Shown here piece after piece: positions 40,294 to 50,001 of a DNA stretch of 64,000 bases. The notes under the pieces are model-generated. The model was not told where the DNA came from. It searched no databases and saw nothing but the letters and a program-made list of their open reading frames with translations. This DNA is from Prorocentrum cordatum. Lineage: Eukaryota > Sar > Dinophyceae > Prorocentrales > Prorocentraceae. How positions within the stretch are numbered: position 1 is the first letter of the stretch; every line of letters starts with the position of its first letter. The DNA is taken from the NCBI GenBank assembly GCA_963575745.1, contig CAUYUJ010020615.1, positions 191,001-255,000 on the forward strand, read 5' to 3'. Both the position numbers and the translations under genes were made by a program.

Positions 40294-41429
40294 GGCGGCT
40301 TATTGTCCGGATGAGCGCCCGTCTCTGGCTGCGTTGGGACCGCGCGCTGACAAATAGGACGCCCCGACCAAGAGCCAATCGATGGGGCCGGTTGACGACG
40401 CAGCTTCCAATGTCGGCTTTTGGCATCAACTCGCGCGGGCCGCCCCCTCGATTGCACGCGCGAGGCCTGGCTCGCCGCGGGCTCGACACGGGACAGCGGC
40501 TCACTCGCCATCATTGCTTCGCGCCGCCTTCGATGCGCAACGGCGCTCGCGGGACGCGACAACGCGCGACGGCGCGCTCCCGCCGGCAGAGCGCGGGCCG
40601 GGAACGTCTCCGGCGCGAAGAACTCAGCCGCGCGCAAGCGCGGCGTCGCGAAGTTCGCCCCAAGAACACGTAGCAACTTGCACTCCTCTCGCGACGGAAG
40701 GTCGGCGATTTTTTCCGCTGATAGAACCCGCGCAAACCACGGCGAACACCGGGCGCGTGCAATGAGGAACCACATGGCGTGAATGATGCGCGAGTGGTCC
40801 CAAGCAGAAGCGCGACCGCTCCGCACTGCCCCCTCAGCGCCCACATTGTCGGACCAAATCACCACTCGGCGGTCCGCCAGCAGTTCGCTAAAGGTAGCTA
40901 AACCCAGCGCTATGGCGAGCAGTTCTAACGCCATAATCTGAGAGCCACGGCGCGGCGCCAAATCCGTCAGCAGCTCTCGGTCTGGAGGGGCGTCAGACCA
41001 GAAGGCGCGACCATCGACGAACAGCACGGCGGCGAACCGTGGACCCGACCCGCCCCTTGCGTCAGCGAACAAGTGCACCTCTTGCCGTTTCAGCTGCGCC
41101 CGCGGCTTGGACTGGTGGGCGCCGAGGGCTAGCACCTCTGCCCACCAAGAGAGCGCCAAATTGAGCGGGGCGCGAACGACGCCACGTCGCGCAGTCTGCT
41201 GCGCGAACAGGGGCTGCAACATCGCACGCCCTAGCCTCTCGGAACAATGTTGACCTGCCCGGCTGAGAGCGCCGGCCAACTTGCTGGCTCGGCCGGCACG
41301 TAGCGTTCCGCAGTCGAGCGCATACTTGATCAAGAAAAGCCACTTGCGCACCTTCTTGGGCACGGGAGGCAGGTTGATCCCGCTGAGAGAAAAGGACATG
41401 CAGGCCCAAAATCTCCAGCTCGTTGCCAC
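40290..41429 (-). CDS. RT end and RNase H domain
   Basis: Starts with FSLSGINLPPVPKKVRKWLF, the RT connection, and a helical stretch. RNase H, which removes RNA from the RNA-DNA hybrid, is clear: VHLFADARGGSG (first Asp), QIMALELLAIALGL (Glu), VVIWSDNVGAEGAVRSG (second Asp), IADLPSREECKLL (last Asp). All four acidic positions are present, so this domain looks intact. After about residue 270 the frame turns into noise; coding resumes at 40293 in another frame. Confidence 0.75.
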   Translation of the reverse strand: MATSWRFWACMSFSLSGINLPPVPKKVRKWLFLIKYALDCGTLRAGRASKLAGALSRAGQHCSERLGRAMLQPLFAQQTARRGVVRAPLNLALSWWAEVLALGAHQSKPRAQLKRQEVHLFADARGGSGPRFAAVLFVDGRAFWSDAPPDRELLTDLAPRRGSQIMALELLAIALGLATFSELLADRRVVIWSDNVGAEGAVRSGRASAWDHSRIIHAMWFLIARARCSPWFARVLSAEKIADLPSREECKLLRVLGANFATPRLRAAEFFAPETFPARALPAGARRRALSRPASAVAHRRRREAMMASEPLSRVEPAASQASRVQSRGRPARVDAKSRHWKLRRQPAPSIGSWSGRPICQRAVPTQPETGAHPDNKPP

Positions 41430-42034
41430 ATTCCAGCTTCTTGTCGGATACCGCTCCTGGACCGAGGAGCAGGCGCACTAGTCTGGCCAGCGACGCCATG
41501 GAATGCTCCTTTGTTGCGGGTGCGCACGGCCCAAAGAAATCGCCCACGCATCGGAGGGTGGGAATATTTACAAGCTCGCGGGCGAGGCGCGCCAAGGCAG
41601 CGCCAACTCGGCCCCGCCCAAAGACAGCAGCCAGGGCGCCGAACATCAACGCTATATGGCCAGTGACCCAAATGTCCCCGTCGTGCATATACGCGCTGCA
41701 AGCTGCCCAACTGTGAAAAGGCCGACAACGACAATGCAAACGCCGGGTTCCTCTGGAACCCTGACTCGAACCCCCAGGACGACGCTTTTTCAAAGGGGGG
41801 GCACCCGGTAGGAACGCGCCGGCAAACGGGGTCGACGTCTGCCTTAAACAACGCCGGTGCGTGCCCGCGCAGACCGTGATGATAGCAGCGCAGGGCGCCC
41901 ACTAAAATGTCAGCCCCGTCCAGCAACGACCTCTCGGCGGGCTGGCACGCCGAGTTGATGCCCCCTCTGGATCCATCGTCCACTACGCGAACCTTGGGCG
42001 CGCCATCTGGCTTGATGCGCAATTTGCCTGTCAC
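41290..42034 (-). CDS. Reverse transcriptase of the tyrosine-recombinase element
   Basis: Begins after the insert: KPDGAPKVRVVDDGSRGGIN, SLLDGADILVGALRCY, then motif A ALFKADVDPVCRRVP (about 41830). The frame then shifts; in the second frame (41793-41062) come GDIWVTGHIALMFGALAAVFGRG and LRCVGDFFGPCAP, where motif C YVDDFFG is expected. The first Asp is Gly (codon GGC, 41542-41544; GAC expected), so the catalytic pair is broken. KLECGNELEILGLHV leads into the RNase H frame. RT would copy the element RNA in the particle. Confidence 0.7.
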
Positions 42035-43124
42035 ATCACAAAAAGCACAACATCAGGTCAACTCTGAATGGACTACATGTCAACACAAGTGCAATATAAT
42101 CGGCATTGCTTGGTCTTGGGATAATCCGTTGGTCTCGGACTGAGTATGCCCAACTATTCGGGCACCCCTGGCCCAGTTCGCCCTCAGCGTTTCGGCGCGT
42201 GGTTGGCCATCCTCTTCAGGACCTGCCAGACCCATCCGCGCGGGGCAGGCCGACGCTGTCACGAACGACATCCCTGTTTCCGCCGTAGAGAAAACACCAC
42301 GCGTACCTTTTGAATGCAAGATGCACTGTGTCTGGCTGCATTCTGGAACTCCTTCGTGCACACCAAACTTGCCAGAAGATGTCCAGCAAAGCTCTTGGGA
42401 CCTGCTGTTTTGGCCTTCGGAGAAGGGAGGAAACAACTGCCCCCCCTTTCGTGACGCCGTCGGCACCTGGCGGACTGGCCGCAGGTGCCCCCTTTTTCCC
42501 TGAATGTCTGACCCCCCGCCCCCGTAACCAGAGCACTGACTGGAGCACAGGGCGGCGGAGCCGACTTCGCAGCATGCATGCCGGAATCTCTCTGCAACGC
42601 GCGCAGGCATGCCGGAATCTCTCTGACTGATGGGGAAGAAGGCTGCGCCGCCGAAGACGAGCTCCGGGAGAGCTTCGGCTGATAACCCGTCATTTGCCTG
42701 TCATATCACAACAAGTGCAACATCATGTCAACTCTGAATGGAAGGATTCTTGAAGCAACTACATGTCAACGCAAGTGCAATATAATCGGCATTATCTTGG
42801 TCTTGGGATCCCCCTTTGGTCTCGGACTGAGCATGCCCAACTATTCGGGCACCCCTGGCCCAGTTCGCCCTCAGCGTTTCGGCGCGTGGTTGGCCATCCT
42901 CTCCAGGGCCTGCCACAACCAACCACGCGGGGCAGGCCGACGCTGTCACGAACGACATCCCTGTTTCCGCCGTAGAGAAAAACACAGCGCGCACCTCTTG
43001 AATGCAAGATACACTGCGCCTGGCTGTATTCTGGGACTCCTTCGCACACACCAAACTTGCCAGAAGATGTCCAGCAAAGCTCCTGGAACCTGCTGTTTTG
43101 GTCTTCGGAAAAGGGAGGAAACAA
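42019..43124 (-). mobile_element. Small LTR-like (TRIM-like) insertion with 8-bp target duplication
   Basis: Two direct copies of about 420-430 bp (42022-42441 and 42692-43124) flank about 250 bp with no coding content. The 8 bases CTTGATGC occur on both edges (42011-42018 and 43125-43132). Removing the insert and one copy joins RFSIVQGIK to PDGAPKVRVV in one frame, so it is a clear insertion into RT. Direct terminal repeats plus target duplication resemble terminal-repeat retrotransposons in miniature. The repeat ends do not show clean TG...CA. Confidence 0.75.
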
Positions 43125-44006
43125 CTTGATGCCCTGCACAATGGAGAATCGCGGCGACAGACGCACCCTGCTCAAGTCCGCCTTGGCCAGCACAACTGGA
43201 GCGGCCATCCGCGACAGAGACGCGTCGGCGAGCGCGCGCTCGTGGATCGCAGACGAATTCACGTCCTCACGCAAGGGTGACAAAATGGATCTATTGTGTT
43301 CAGGAGGGGAGGTCAGCAAATCCTCGGACGACGTGGGCCCTGAGAATCTCTCCGCGGGCCCTCTGCCCGAATGGGGCAGTTTTCCGAGCAAAGGCGCGCC
43401 GTATCGGAACAAATCAGCCGCAGCCGTGTCATCGTAGCTCGTCGCGTCGAGCAGGGCAGCTAAAAGCGGCCCGTTCACGTCGGCGGACACGGCGCGCGTC
43501 GCAGCGTCCGCGCCGGCGAACCGTTGCTCGACGGCCCCGTCTCGTCGCGACGCTTGCCCCCGCGTTTCCAGGCGTGATCGCATATTATCGCGCAGACGCA
43601 TAACCTCTACGCTATCTCTGGACGCTTCCCACTCTATGGCGCTGCGAACGTATTCCTCAATCCCGCGCGATGGCGCGATGTGAAATCCGCCCTTCATTGC
43701 ACCGCTGATGAATTTTATCTTCTGCACGTCGCCAGCACCAAGCTCTCCCACAACGCGAAAAATGTGACGCACGCGCGGGGGGAAATGCGAAAAGCGGCGC
43801 GGCCTTTCGACATATTGGCTTGCACCCCGCCCACCGCGGGAGCGCCCGCGCCGGCAACTTCTCCCAGTGAAACAGCCGGTGTAGGCTGCGCCGCGCGCGC
43901 CCGCGCCGAATTGGTAGCCTGCGCAAGCGCGACGCCAACGCGCGCGGCATGCCGCTGGGCGCGCCGCGCTGCCAGCCTCCTGTCCGCGGCGCGCTTCAAA
44001 TGTCAC
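43125..44006 (-). CDS. N-terminal part of the RT polyprotein, up to the insert
   Basis: From about 43800 the frame is protein-like: FRVVGELGAGDVQKIKFISG, DLFRYGAPLLGKLPHSG, then LAKADLSRVRLSPRFSIVQG. These resemble the region just before RT in DIRS-type elements (a GxPLxGxLPxSG string and a RFxxVQG string). At QGI-K the coding sequence is cut by the 1106-bp insert, and the frame run beyond it (to 42792) is insert sequence. The Met at 44006 is simply the first in frame. Confidence 0.55.
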
Positions 44007-45448
44007 CGCTGGACTCTTCGCTGCGCCTGCGCGCCGCCCGGCTGCCGCCGTCGCGCGCGCGCACTCCGACCCGCGCCTGCGCGCGCGGCGCTGGAACGTT
44101 GATCAGCGCTCCTGACGCCTGGCTCTCCTGGCCCGCGGCCCCCCGCAATCGCAGCGACGTTCGGCGCCGCCAGGGGCGCAGGAGGGAACTTGCCCTTGCC
44201 GCCGCCCTTTGCGCCCTTGCCGCCGCCCTTGCCCGATTTTCCAACGCCCTTGGCACCCTTGCCCCCGCGGGGGGCTGAGCGCCACTGGCCTTCGCGGTCG
44301 CGCGCGTTCTCTGCCTCGCCCAAGAGAGTCGCGTCGATCGTTGCCGCGACAGTTTCGACGTCGAAGGAATCATCGCCGGCGCGAGACCTCTCTGCCCGGG
44401 CGCGCCGGCAAATCTCATCGCAAGCGAGCCCCAGCACGCCGCTCCGATTGGCAGTGGGCGCTCGCGCGGCCACCTGCCGCGCCGCGCGCGCGTCGCACCC
44501 GCGCCGCTGGACCCGCGCAGCAACGGAAATAGGCTGGCCTTCATGACGTTCTGGCGGCGGCGAAACGTCGCAGCCAGCGACATCTGCTCCGCGCAGACGC
44601 AAGCGATGGCGCACCTACGCGCTCGGACGACGCCGCTGCTTTAGGATGCGCGCCCCGCGCGCAGACGCGCGCACCTGTCGAAGGCGGCATGCCATTGCGC
44701 GAAAGTGAGCGACTTCGCTTTGACTGGGTTCGCGACGCCGAGCGCGCGCGAGAGGTCGCGAAGGTCCCGCGACATGGGCGGGCCCTCGTCAGCCTCCTCT
44801 TTCGCGCTCTTCGATTCTGCCCAGAACGGCCAGAACTTCTTCAGGTCAGCGAACGCAAATGGCCGCCAGATACCGCGACGCTGCAGCCGCTTCACGTCCG
44901 ACTCGAGGGCGTCGACCGCCGCGGACCGCGGCCGGAACGCCTGGCCCGCATCCTTCAGGGCGCCTCCTTGCAACTTCGCCTGGATGTCCACGTGGCACAT
45001 CGGCTCAGGCGCTGACCCGCCCCCGGCCGCGCTGCCTGCGCAGGGCAGGCCGGATCAGCCGCGCGCTGTTCCTCCGCGGACAGAGATCTCGCGGCAGCCA
45101 TCACTCTTGGTAAGATAGAAAGCGTGCCCGCGGACGTGTTGCCTTGCAGTGCGGCGGCATCTGCAAGCGCAAGATCGCGCGCTGACGCCAACTCATTGTC
45201 CTGCGCACCAGGCACGGGCGCGTCGTGGCGGCATTCGCAACCGGCCGCGGCGCCTGGCACAGGACTGCGCACTGCCGAAGCCACTCGGCGCCGCGGCTGG
45301 TCTCATCATGGGCCGCTATAAAATCAGCCAAGCCCATGGAAAGCGCGGGCGTTGCAGCGCACATCGCTGGTGCGGCAGCGGCGCGTCTAACGGCGTACGC
45401 GGCTCGCGTCTTCTGCCTGCGCGCGCCGCTGGCTCCGTCGCGCAACAA
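43996..45448 (-). CDS. Gag-like region of the tyrosine-recombinase element
   Basis: Read in pieces: 45448-45101 and 45284-44955 (poorly defined), 45000-44641 (SDVKRLQRRGIWRPFAFADL and ALGVANPVKAKSLTFAQWHA), and 44614-44003 (ATIDATLLGEAENARD then a GKGAKGVGKSGKGGGKGAKG basic stretch). A basic Gly/Lys block in the protein upstream of RT is usual for a Gag that binds RNA. No zinc knuckle is seen. The frame breaks are not resolved. Confidence 0.45.
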
Positions 45449-45496
45449 CGATCATTGCGCGCTGCCCCTGATGAATGTCAACATGCTGGGCGGCGG

Positions 45497-46121
45497 AGAC
45501 CGGTCGCATTGACACGGTGGCATTGGCGCGGTCGCGCTGATACGGTCGCGCTGACACGGTCGCAACGACGCGGTCGCATTTACACAGTCGCACTGATACG
45601 GTCGCGGAGAGACGGACGCATTGGCATGTTCGCAACGGCACGGTCGCCTCGACACGCCCCACAGAACACGGACGCATTGACACGGCCTTATTGGCACGGT
45701 CGCATCGACACGGCTTTACTGTCACGGTCGCATTGACACAATCGAAAAGACACGGTCGCATTGACACGGCCTTAAAGACGCAGTCGCATTGACACGGTCG
45801 TATTGGCACGGTCGCATTGACACGGCCCTGGCACGGTCACTTTGACACGGCCTCATTGACATAGTCACACTGACACGGTCGTATTGGCATGGTCGCATTG
45901 ACACGGCCATGGCACGGTCGCATTGACACGGCCTTATAGACACGGTTACACTGATGCGGTCTTACTGGACGGTCGCATTGACACGGCTCAGGCACGGTCA
46001 CATTGACACGGCCTCATAGACGCGGTCACACTGACACGGTCGTATTGGCACGGTCGCATTGACACGGCCGAGGCACGGTCACATTGACACGGCCTCATTG
46101 ACACGGTCACACTGACACGGT
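45497..46121. repeat. 15-bp minisatellite inside the tyrosine-recombinase element
   Basis: Units of about 15 bp built on ACGGTCGCATTGACA and ACGGTCACACTGACA, about 40 copies, directly inside A1. It may have expanded within the leader region of the element. Confidence 0.85.
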
Positions 46122-46474
46122 CAAGGAAACAAAAGCCGCTACAACGGCCCGACCACGCGCGCACCGAGGGCGCCGGCCACGCGTTCGGCCGAAAAGCGCC
46201 CACGGGGCGGCGCGTGCGACGCGGGGGTATATTCACCCTCCCCCCACCGCAGGGAGACGTGGGTAAGGAACACGAACAAGACGAGGAACACGAAATCCAT
46301 GAAGACCTGAGGAGAGGCAACCCAAACGCACCCCCCCCAACCGAACCCAGCCCGCCCCACCACAGGCAACGCGGCGAACCGCGGCGCCAGCGGCGGGGAG
46401 GCTGGGGGAAATGGTTCCCAGATCCGCGTTTTTGTGACACCGAACAAAACTGCGTTGCGTTCCGTTCTCGCCGA
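46122..46474 (-). repeat. Split direct repeat A1
   Basis: About 350 bp, closely matching A2 at 38291-38634 in the same orientation. Shared landmarks include GGCCCGACCACGCGCGCACC, GGGGTATATT(T/C)ACCC and GTGACACCGAACAAAACTGC. It marks the 5' end of the element. Confidence 0.85.
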
Positions 46475-47330
46475 AAAAAAATCGGCACAGGCCCAGGCAG
46501 TATTGCCAGAGATTGCTCGTGCATTTGACACTGCAGATCACGCGAACCCAGACCCATTCCTGCTGCGAAGAGTCCTGTTTGCCTGGCTCGGATTCCGAAT
46601 TTCGCAGAAACGTTGAACCTTCCATGATCCGTGGCCTCAGAATTTCGGGGTCGGGGCCAGCACAGAAAGAGCCCAGAGAAACCGCTCCTCTATTGCCACC
46701 GTCGAGAACTGCGCCTTCCACGCACCTCCCTGGACTGGACCAGAGCTTAACAGTCAGCCCTGAGATTATGCCAAGTGTACTTGCATGGAAGGGGGGGGGG
46801 GCGAGTCCCGAAAGGAAATCTCGACTTTGAGCAAGTCGGGACTTACTTGCACGCCTGTTCGGCCTAACGCTACTTGCAAAGGCAGCGGAGGGAGGGGAAT
46901 GCCATGGAAAAAAAGTGAACAATCTGAATGAAAACGCGCTCAAAGACAAACACGCCATAATGCGCAGTGGTCACGAACAGCCAAGCTCGGGCGGTCACGC
47001 GCGGAAGCGGGTGAGACGCTGCGCTGGCTGAGCAGGGCAAGAGGAGAAGGAGGAAGATCGGAACGGATCGGCGGATCGGATCGGACCGGATCGGATGACT
47101 GGGGCGCAACGTCTCCCTGGCTCTGACGTGAAGTTGTGAACTGATAGCTCTCCTGTGTGGGAAGCTGCCCAAAAGCAGTTGGAAAACGGTTGGATATGGT
47201 ACGTAATCGGAGGTTTGGGGGTGAGATCGCAGTGGAACGGAGACCACAATCGGGTGATCGTTTCGTCTCGTTCGTGTCGTGCGTGCGGGGAAGGCGAAGC
47301 TGCGTGGGCGCGCGAGAGGAATGAACCCGC
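46475..47330. other. Stretch without a recognised gene
   Basis: Mixed composition, with a G10 run at about 46792-46801 and repeated CGGATCGGATCGG near 47065-47095. No coding sequence or RNA gene can be supported. Confidence 0.4.
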
Positions 47331-47760
47331 CGTTGCTAAGGTGAAGTCAAGAAAAATGATTCTCCCCCTCCCGCCCGTCCGGCAATGGCCCGTGGTGTCC
47401 CGCGGTATCCCGTGGTGTCCCGTGGTGTCCCGTGGTGTCCGCCGTTGCTAGGGCGAAGTCAAGACAAATGATTCTCCCCCTCCCGCCCGTCTGGCGGTGG
47501 CCCGCGGTGTCCCGCGGTGTCCCGTGGTATCGTGGTGTCCCGTGGTGTCCGCCGTTGCTAGGGAGAAGTCAAGACAAATGATTCTCCCCCTCCCGCCCGT
47601 CTGGCGGTGGCTCGCGGTGTCCCGCGGTGTCCCGTGGTGTCCCATGGTGTCCCGTGGTGTCCGCCGTTGCTAGGGCGAAGTCAAAACAAATGATTCTCCC
47701 CCTCCCGCCCGTCTGTCCGTCCGTCCGGCGGTGGCTCGCGGTGTCCCGCGGTGTCCAGCG
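47330..47760. repeat. ~105-112-bp tandem units
   Basis: Four units, each with CCGTTGCTAGGGCGAAGTCA, then AATGATTCTCCCCCTCCCGC and runs of CCCGTGGTGT. They grade into the next array. Confidence 0.85.
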
Positions 47761-48375
47761 GTGTCCCGTGGTGTCCCGTTGAGTGAGATCAATAGTGAGA
47801 TCGATGGTGAGATCGATACTGAGATCGATGTGGTGCCCCGACGTGTCCCGTGGTGTCCCGTGGTGCCCCCAAAAATGGCATCGATAGTGAGGTCGATAGT
47901 GAGATCGACAGGTGTCCCGTGGTGTCCCGTGGTGTCCCGTTGAGAGAGATCGATAGTGAAAACGATAATGAGATCGATACTGAGATCGATGTGGTGCCCC
48001 GACCTGTCCATTGGTCCCGTGGTGCCCCAAAAAGTGACATCGATAGTGAGGTCGATAATGAGATCGACAGGTGTCTAATGGTGTCCCGTGGTGTCCCGTT
48101 GAGTGAGATCGATAGTGAGATCGATGTGGTGTCCCGACGTGTCCCGTGGTGTCCTATGGTGTCCCGTTGAGTGAGATCGATAGTGAGATCGATACTGAGA
48201 GCGATAGTGAGACCGAGAGGTGTCCCGCGGTGTGCAGTGGTGTCCCGTGGTGGCCCGCGGTGTCCCGTGGTGTCCCGTTGAGTGAGATCGATAGTGAGAT
48301 CGATAGTGAGATCGAGAGGTGTCCCGCGGTGTCCCGTGGTGTCCCGTGGAGTGAGATCGATAGTGAGATCGATTG
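47761..48375. repeat. CCCGTGGTGT and GAGATCGATAGT interlaced array
   Basis: Blocks of the 10-mer CCCGTGGTGT alternate with blocks of the 12-mer GAGATCGATAGT in a higher-order unit of about 130-180 bp, repeated four to five times. Each 12-mer has a GATC site. Confidence 0.85.
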
Positions 48376-48599
48376 AGTCAGATGTTGGTTCCCCCCCTCC
48401 CCCCCCCACACAACCTCCTTATCACCCGAAGGGTGGTCGTAAGGTATGAGCCTTTCGGAGAACCTCGAGCCTCCTCCTCCTCCTCCTCCTCCTCCTGAAC
48501 CTCGATAGAGGTGGGAGGGGGGGACAGATCTTTGGCAGAGGTTGGGGAGGGCTTGGACGGTCTTGGAGGGTCCTCCTCCTCCGCCGCCTGGGACACGAA

Positions 48600-48915
48600 A
48601 CCTCCCCAGAGTATCGAAAATCCTCAGAAAGCCTCCTCCTCCTCCTCCTCCTTCTCCTCCGTATCCTCCTCTTCCTCCTCCTCCTCCTCCCTCCTCCTCC
48701 TCCTCCTCCTCCTCCTCCTCCTCCTCTCCTCCTCCTCCTCCTGCTCCTCCTCCTCCTCCTCCCTCCTCCTCCTCTTCCACTTCCTCCTCCTCCTCCTGCT
48801 CCTCCTCTTCCTGCTGCTCCTGCTCCTCCTCCTCCTCTTCCTCCTCCTCCTCCCCCCCCCTCCTCCCCCTCCTCCTGCTCCTCCTCCTCCTCCTCCTCCT
48901 CCTCCTCCTCCTCTT
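48600..48915. repeat. (CTC)n tract
   Basis: Nearly pure CTC/TCC triplets on the plus strand, one-sided in purine/pyrimidine content, so it could form triplex DNA. A second one lies at 49335-49680. Confidence 0.9.
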
Positions 48916-48919
48916 AGTA

Positions 48920-49250
48920 ATCGTATGGTCTCGTCTCATTATTCCCCTGCTTATTATCATTTGAAGTAGCGTTATAAGTGTTAGTTTTACTCTTATGTGC
49001 GATATTAGCGCATGTGATATTAGTGCAATATGATGAAGTAGTCGTGGAAATATTATAAGTCTTCGTAGTCGTATGAATCGTCTTTTTCTCACCAGTATTG
49101 CTAGCGTCAGTAAAACTGTTATTCGTCGCTTGTATCTTCTTTGTTTTGTTTTCATTGGAAGTATTCGTAGTATTGCTCATAGTGCGGTCCTTCCTAGTAT
49201 CCACAGTATCGGTATGACGAGTCTCCGTATTAGTACGTAGCACCCCGCAA
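48920..49250. other. AT-richer island, no gene
   Basis: A TAGT/GTAT-rich stretch between two CTC tracts; the minus-strand translation is an Asn/Thr polymer (SNTTNTSNENKTKK), the mark of decayed triplet repeat. Confidence 0.5.
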
Positions 49251-49334
49251 TTGCGGATAAGAGTGAAGGGGCGGGCGCGGGCGACGCGGGCGTCGTCGAG
49301 CCGGCGGACCTCGTGGCCCCCACCTTCCCTGTCG

Positions 49335-49680
49335 ATGGCGCTCTCCTCCTCCTCCTCCTCCTCCTCCTCCTCCTCCTCCTCCTCCTCCTCCTCCTCTTCC
49401 TCGTCCTCTTCCTCATCGTCATCGTCATCCTCCTCCTCCACCTCGTCCTCCTTCTCCGCCTCTTCTTCCTCGTCCTCCCTCTCCCCCCCTCGTCCTTTCA
49501 TCATCGTCCTCCCATTGTCGTCCTCCCCCTCATCGGCCTCCACCATCGTCCTCCCATTGTCGTCCATCATCATCATCATCATCATCATCATCTCCTCCTC
49601 CCCCTCCTCCCCCTCCTCGTCCTCCTGCTCCTCCTCCTGTTCTTTCTCCACATTCTCCTTACATCCTCTCTTTTTCCGCG
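49335..49680. repeat. (CTC)n / (ATC)n tract
   Basis: CTC triplets with interspersed GTC and an ATC run at about 49563-49590. No gene. Confidence 0.9.
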
Positions 49681-50001
49681 TTCTCCTCGTCCCCTGTTTA
49701 CTCCTCCTGCCTCCACCTCCTTTCCCAAGATAACTGCAACACAATCCTTTTTTCCACTTTATGCTCCCCGCCTTCTCTGATCAAGGCAACTCGACAGGGC
49801 AGAGTTGCTGGACGGGCTGGTGTGGATGCGCGGGGCTTGAAGAGGTCCTTGCGGGCTCAGACGGCATGCAAAAATCCGCCGCCGCGCTTGTGCGGCATTG
49901 GTTTGTTCAGTGAACGTGGTTTAGGTCGCGGGCTCTCCACCTCCACCTGGAAGGAATGCAAAAGCAGCCCGCCGCAGGCGCCAAATTAGCCTGACGAAGG
50001 A

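Larger units (their letters stand above)
38105..46474 (-). mobile_element. Tyrosine-recombinase retrotransposon with split direct repeats (PAT/Ngaro-like)
   Basis: Minus-strand order: A1 repeat (46474-46122), Gag-like frames, RT, RNase H, tyrosine recombinase, then B1 (38779-38633), A2 (38634-38291) and B2 (38252-38105). A1 matches A2 and B1 matches B2, all in direct orientation. This A1 - ORFs - B1 A2 B2 plan is the known end structure of PAT/Ngaro-type DIRS elements, which integrate through a circle by recombination rather than through an integrase. The element is about 8.4 kb. Damage: frameshifts throughout, an insert in RT, RT motif C changed, and the recombinase His changed. Identification rests on both enzymes and the repeat layout. 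Confidence 0.85.

Noticed and set aside
42019-43124. Introner-type intron rather than a transposon insertion
   Set aside because: Sliding the cut site through the 8-bp duplication never gives a GT, GC or GA start with an AG end on the coding strand, and the insert has paired direct repeats.
38291-46474. A1 and A2 as ordinary LTRs
   Set aside because: The second pair B1/B2 flanks A2, and the element encodes a tyrosine recombinase with no integrase, which fits split direct repeats instead.
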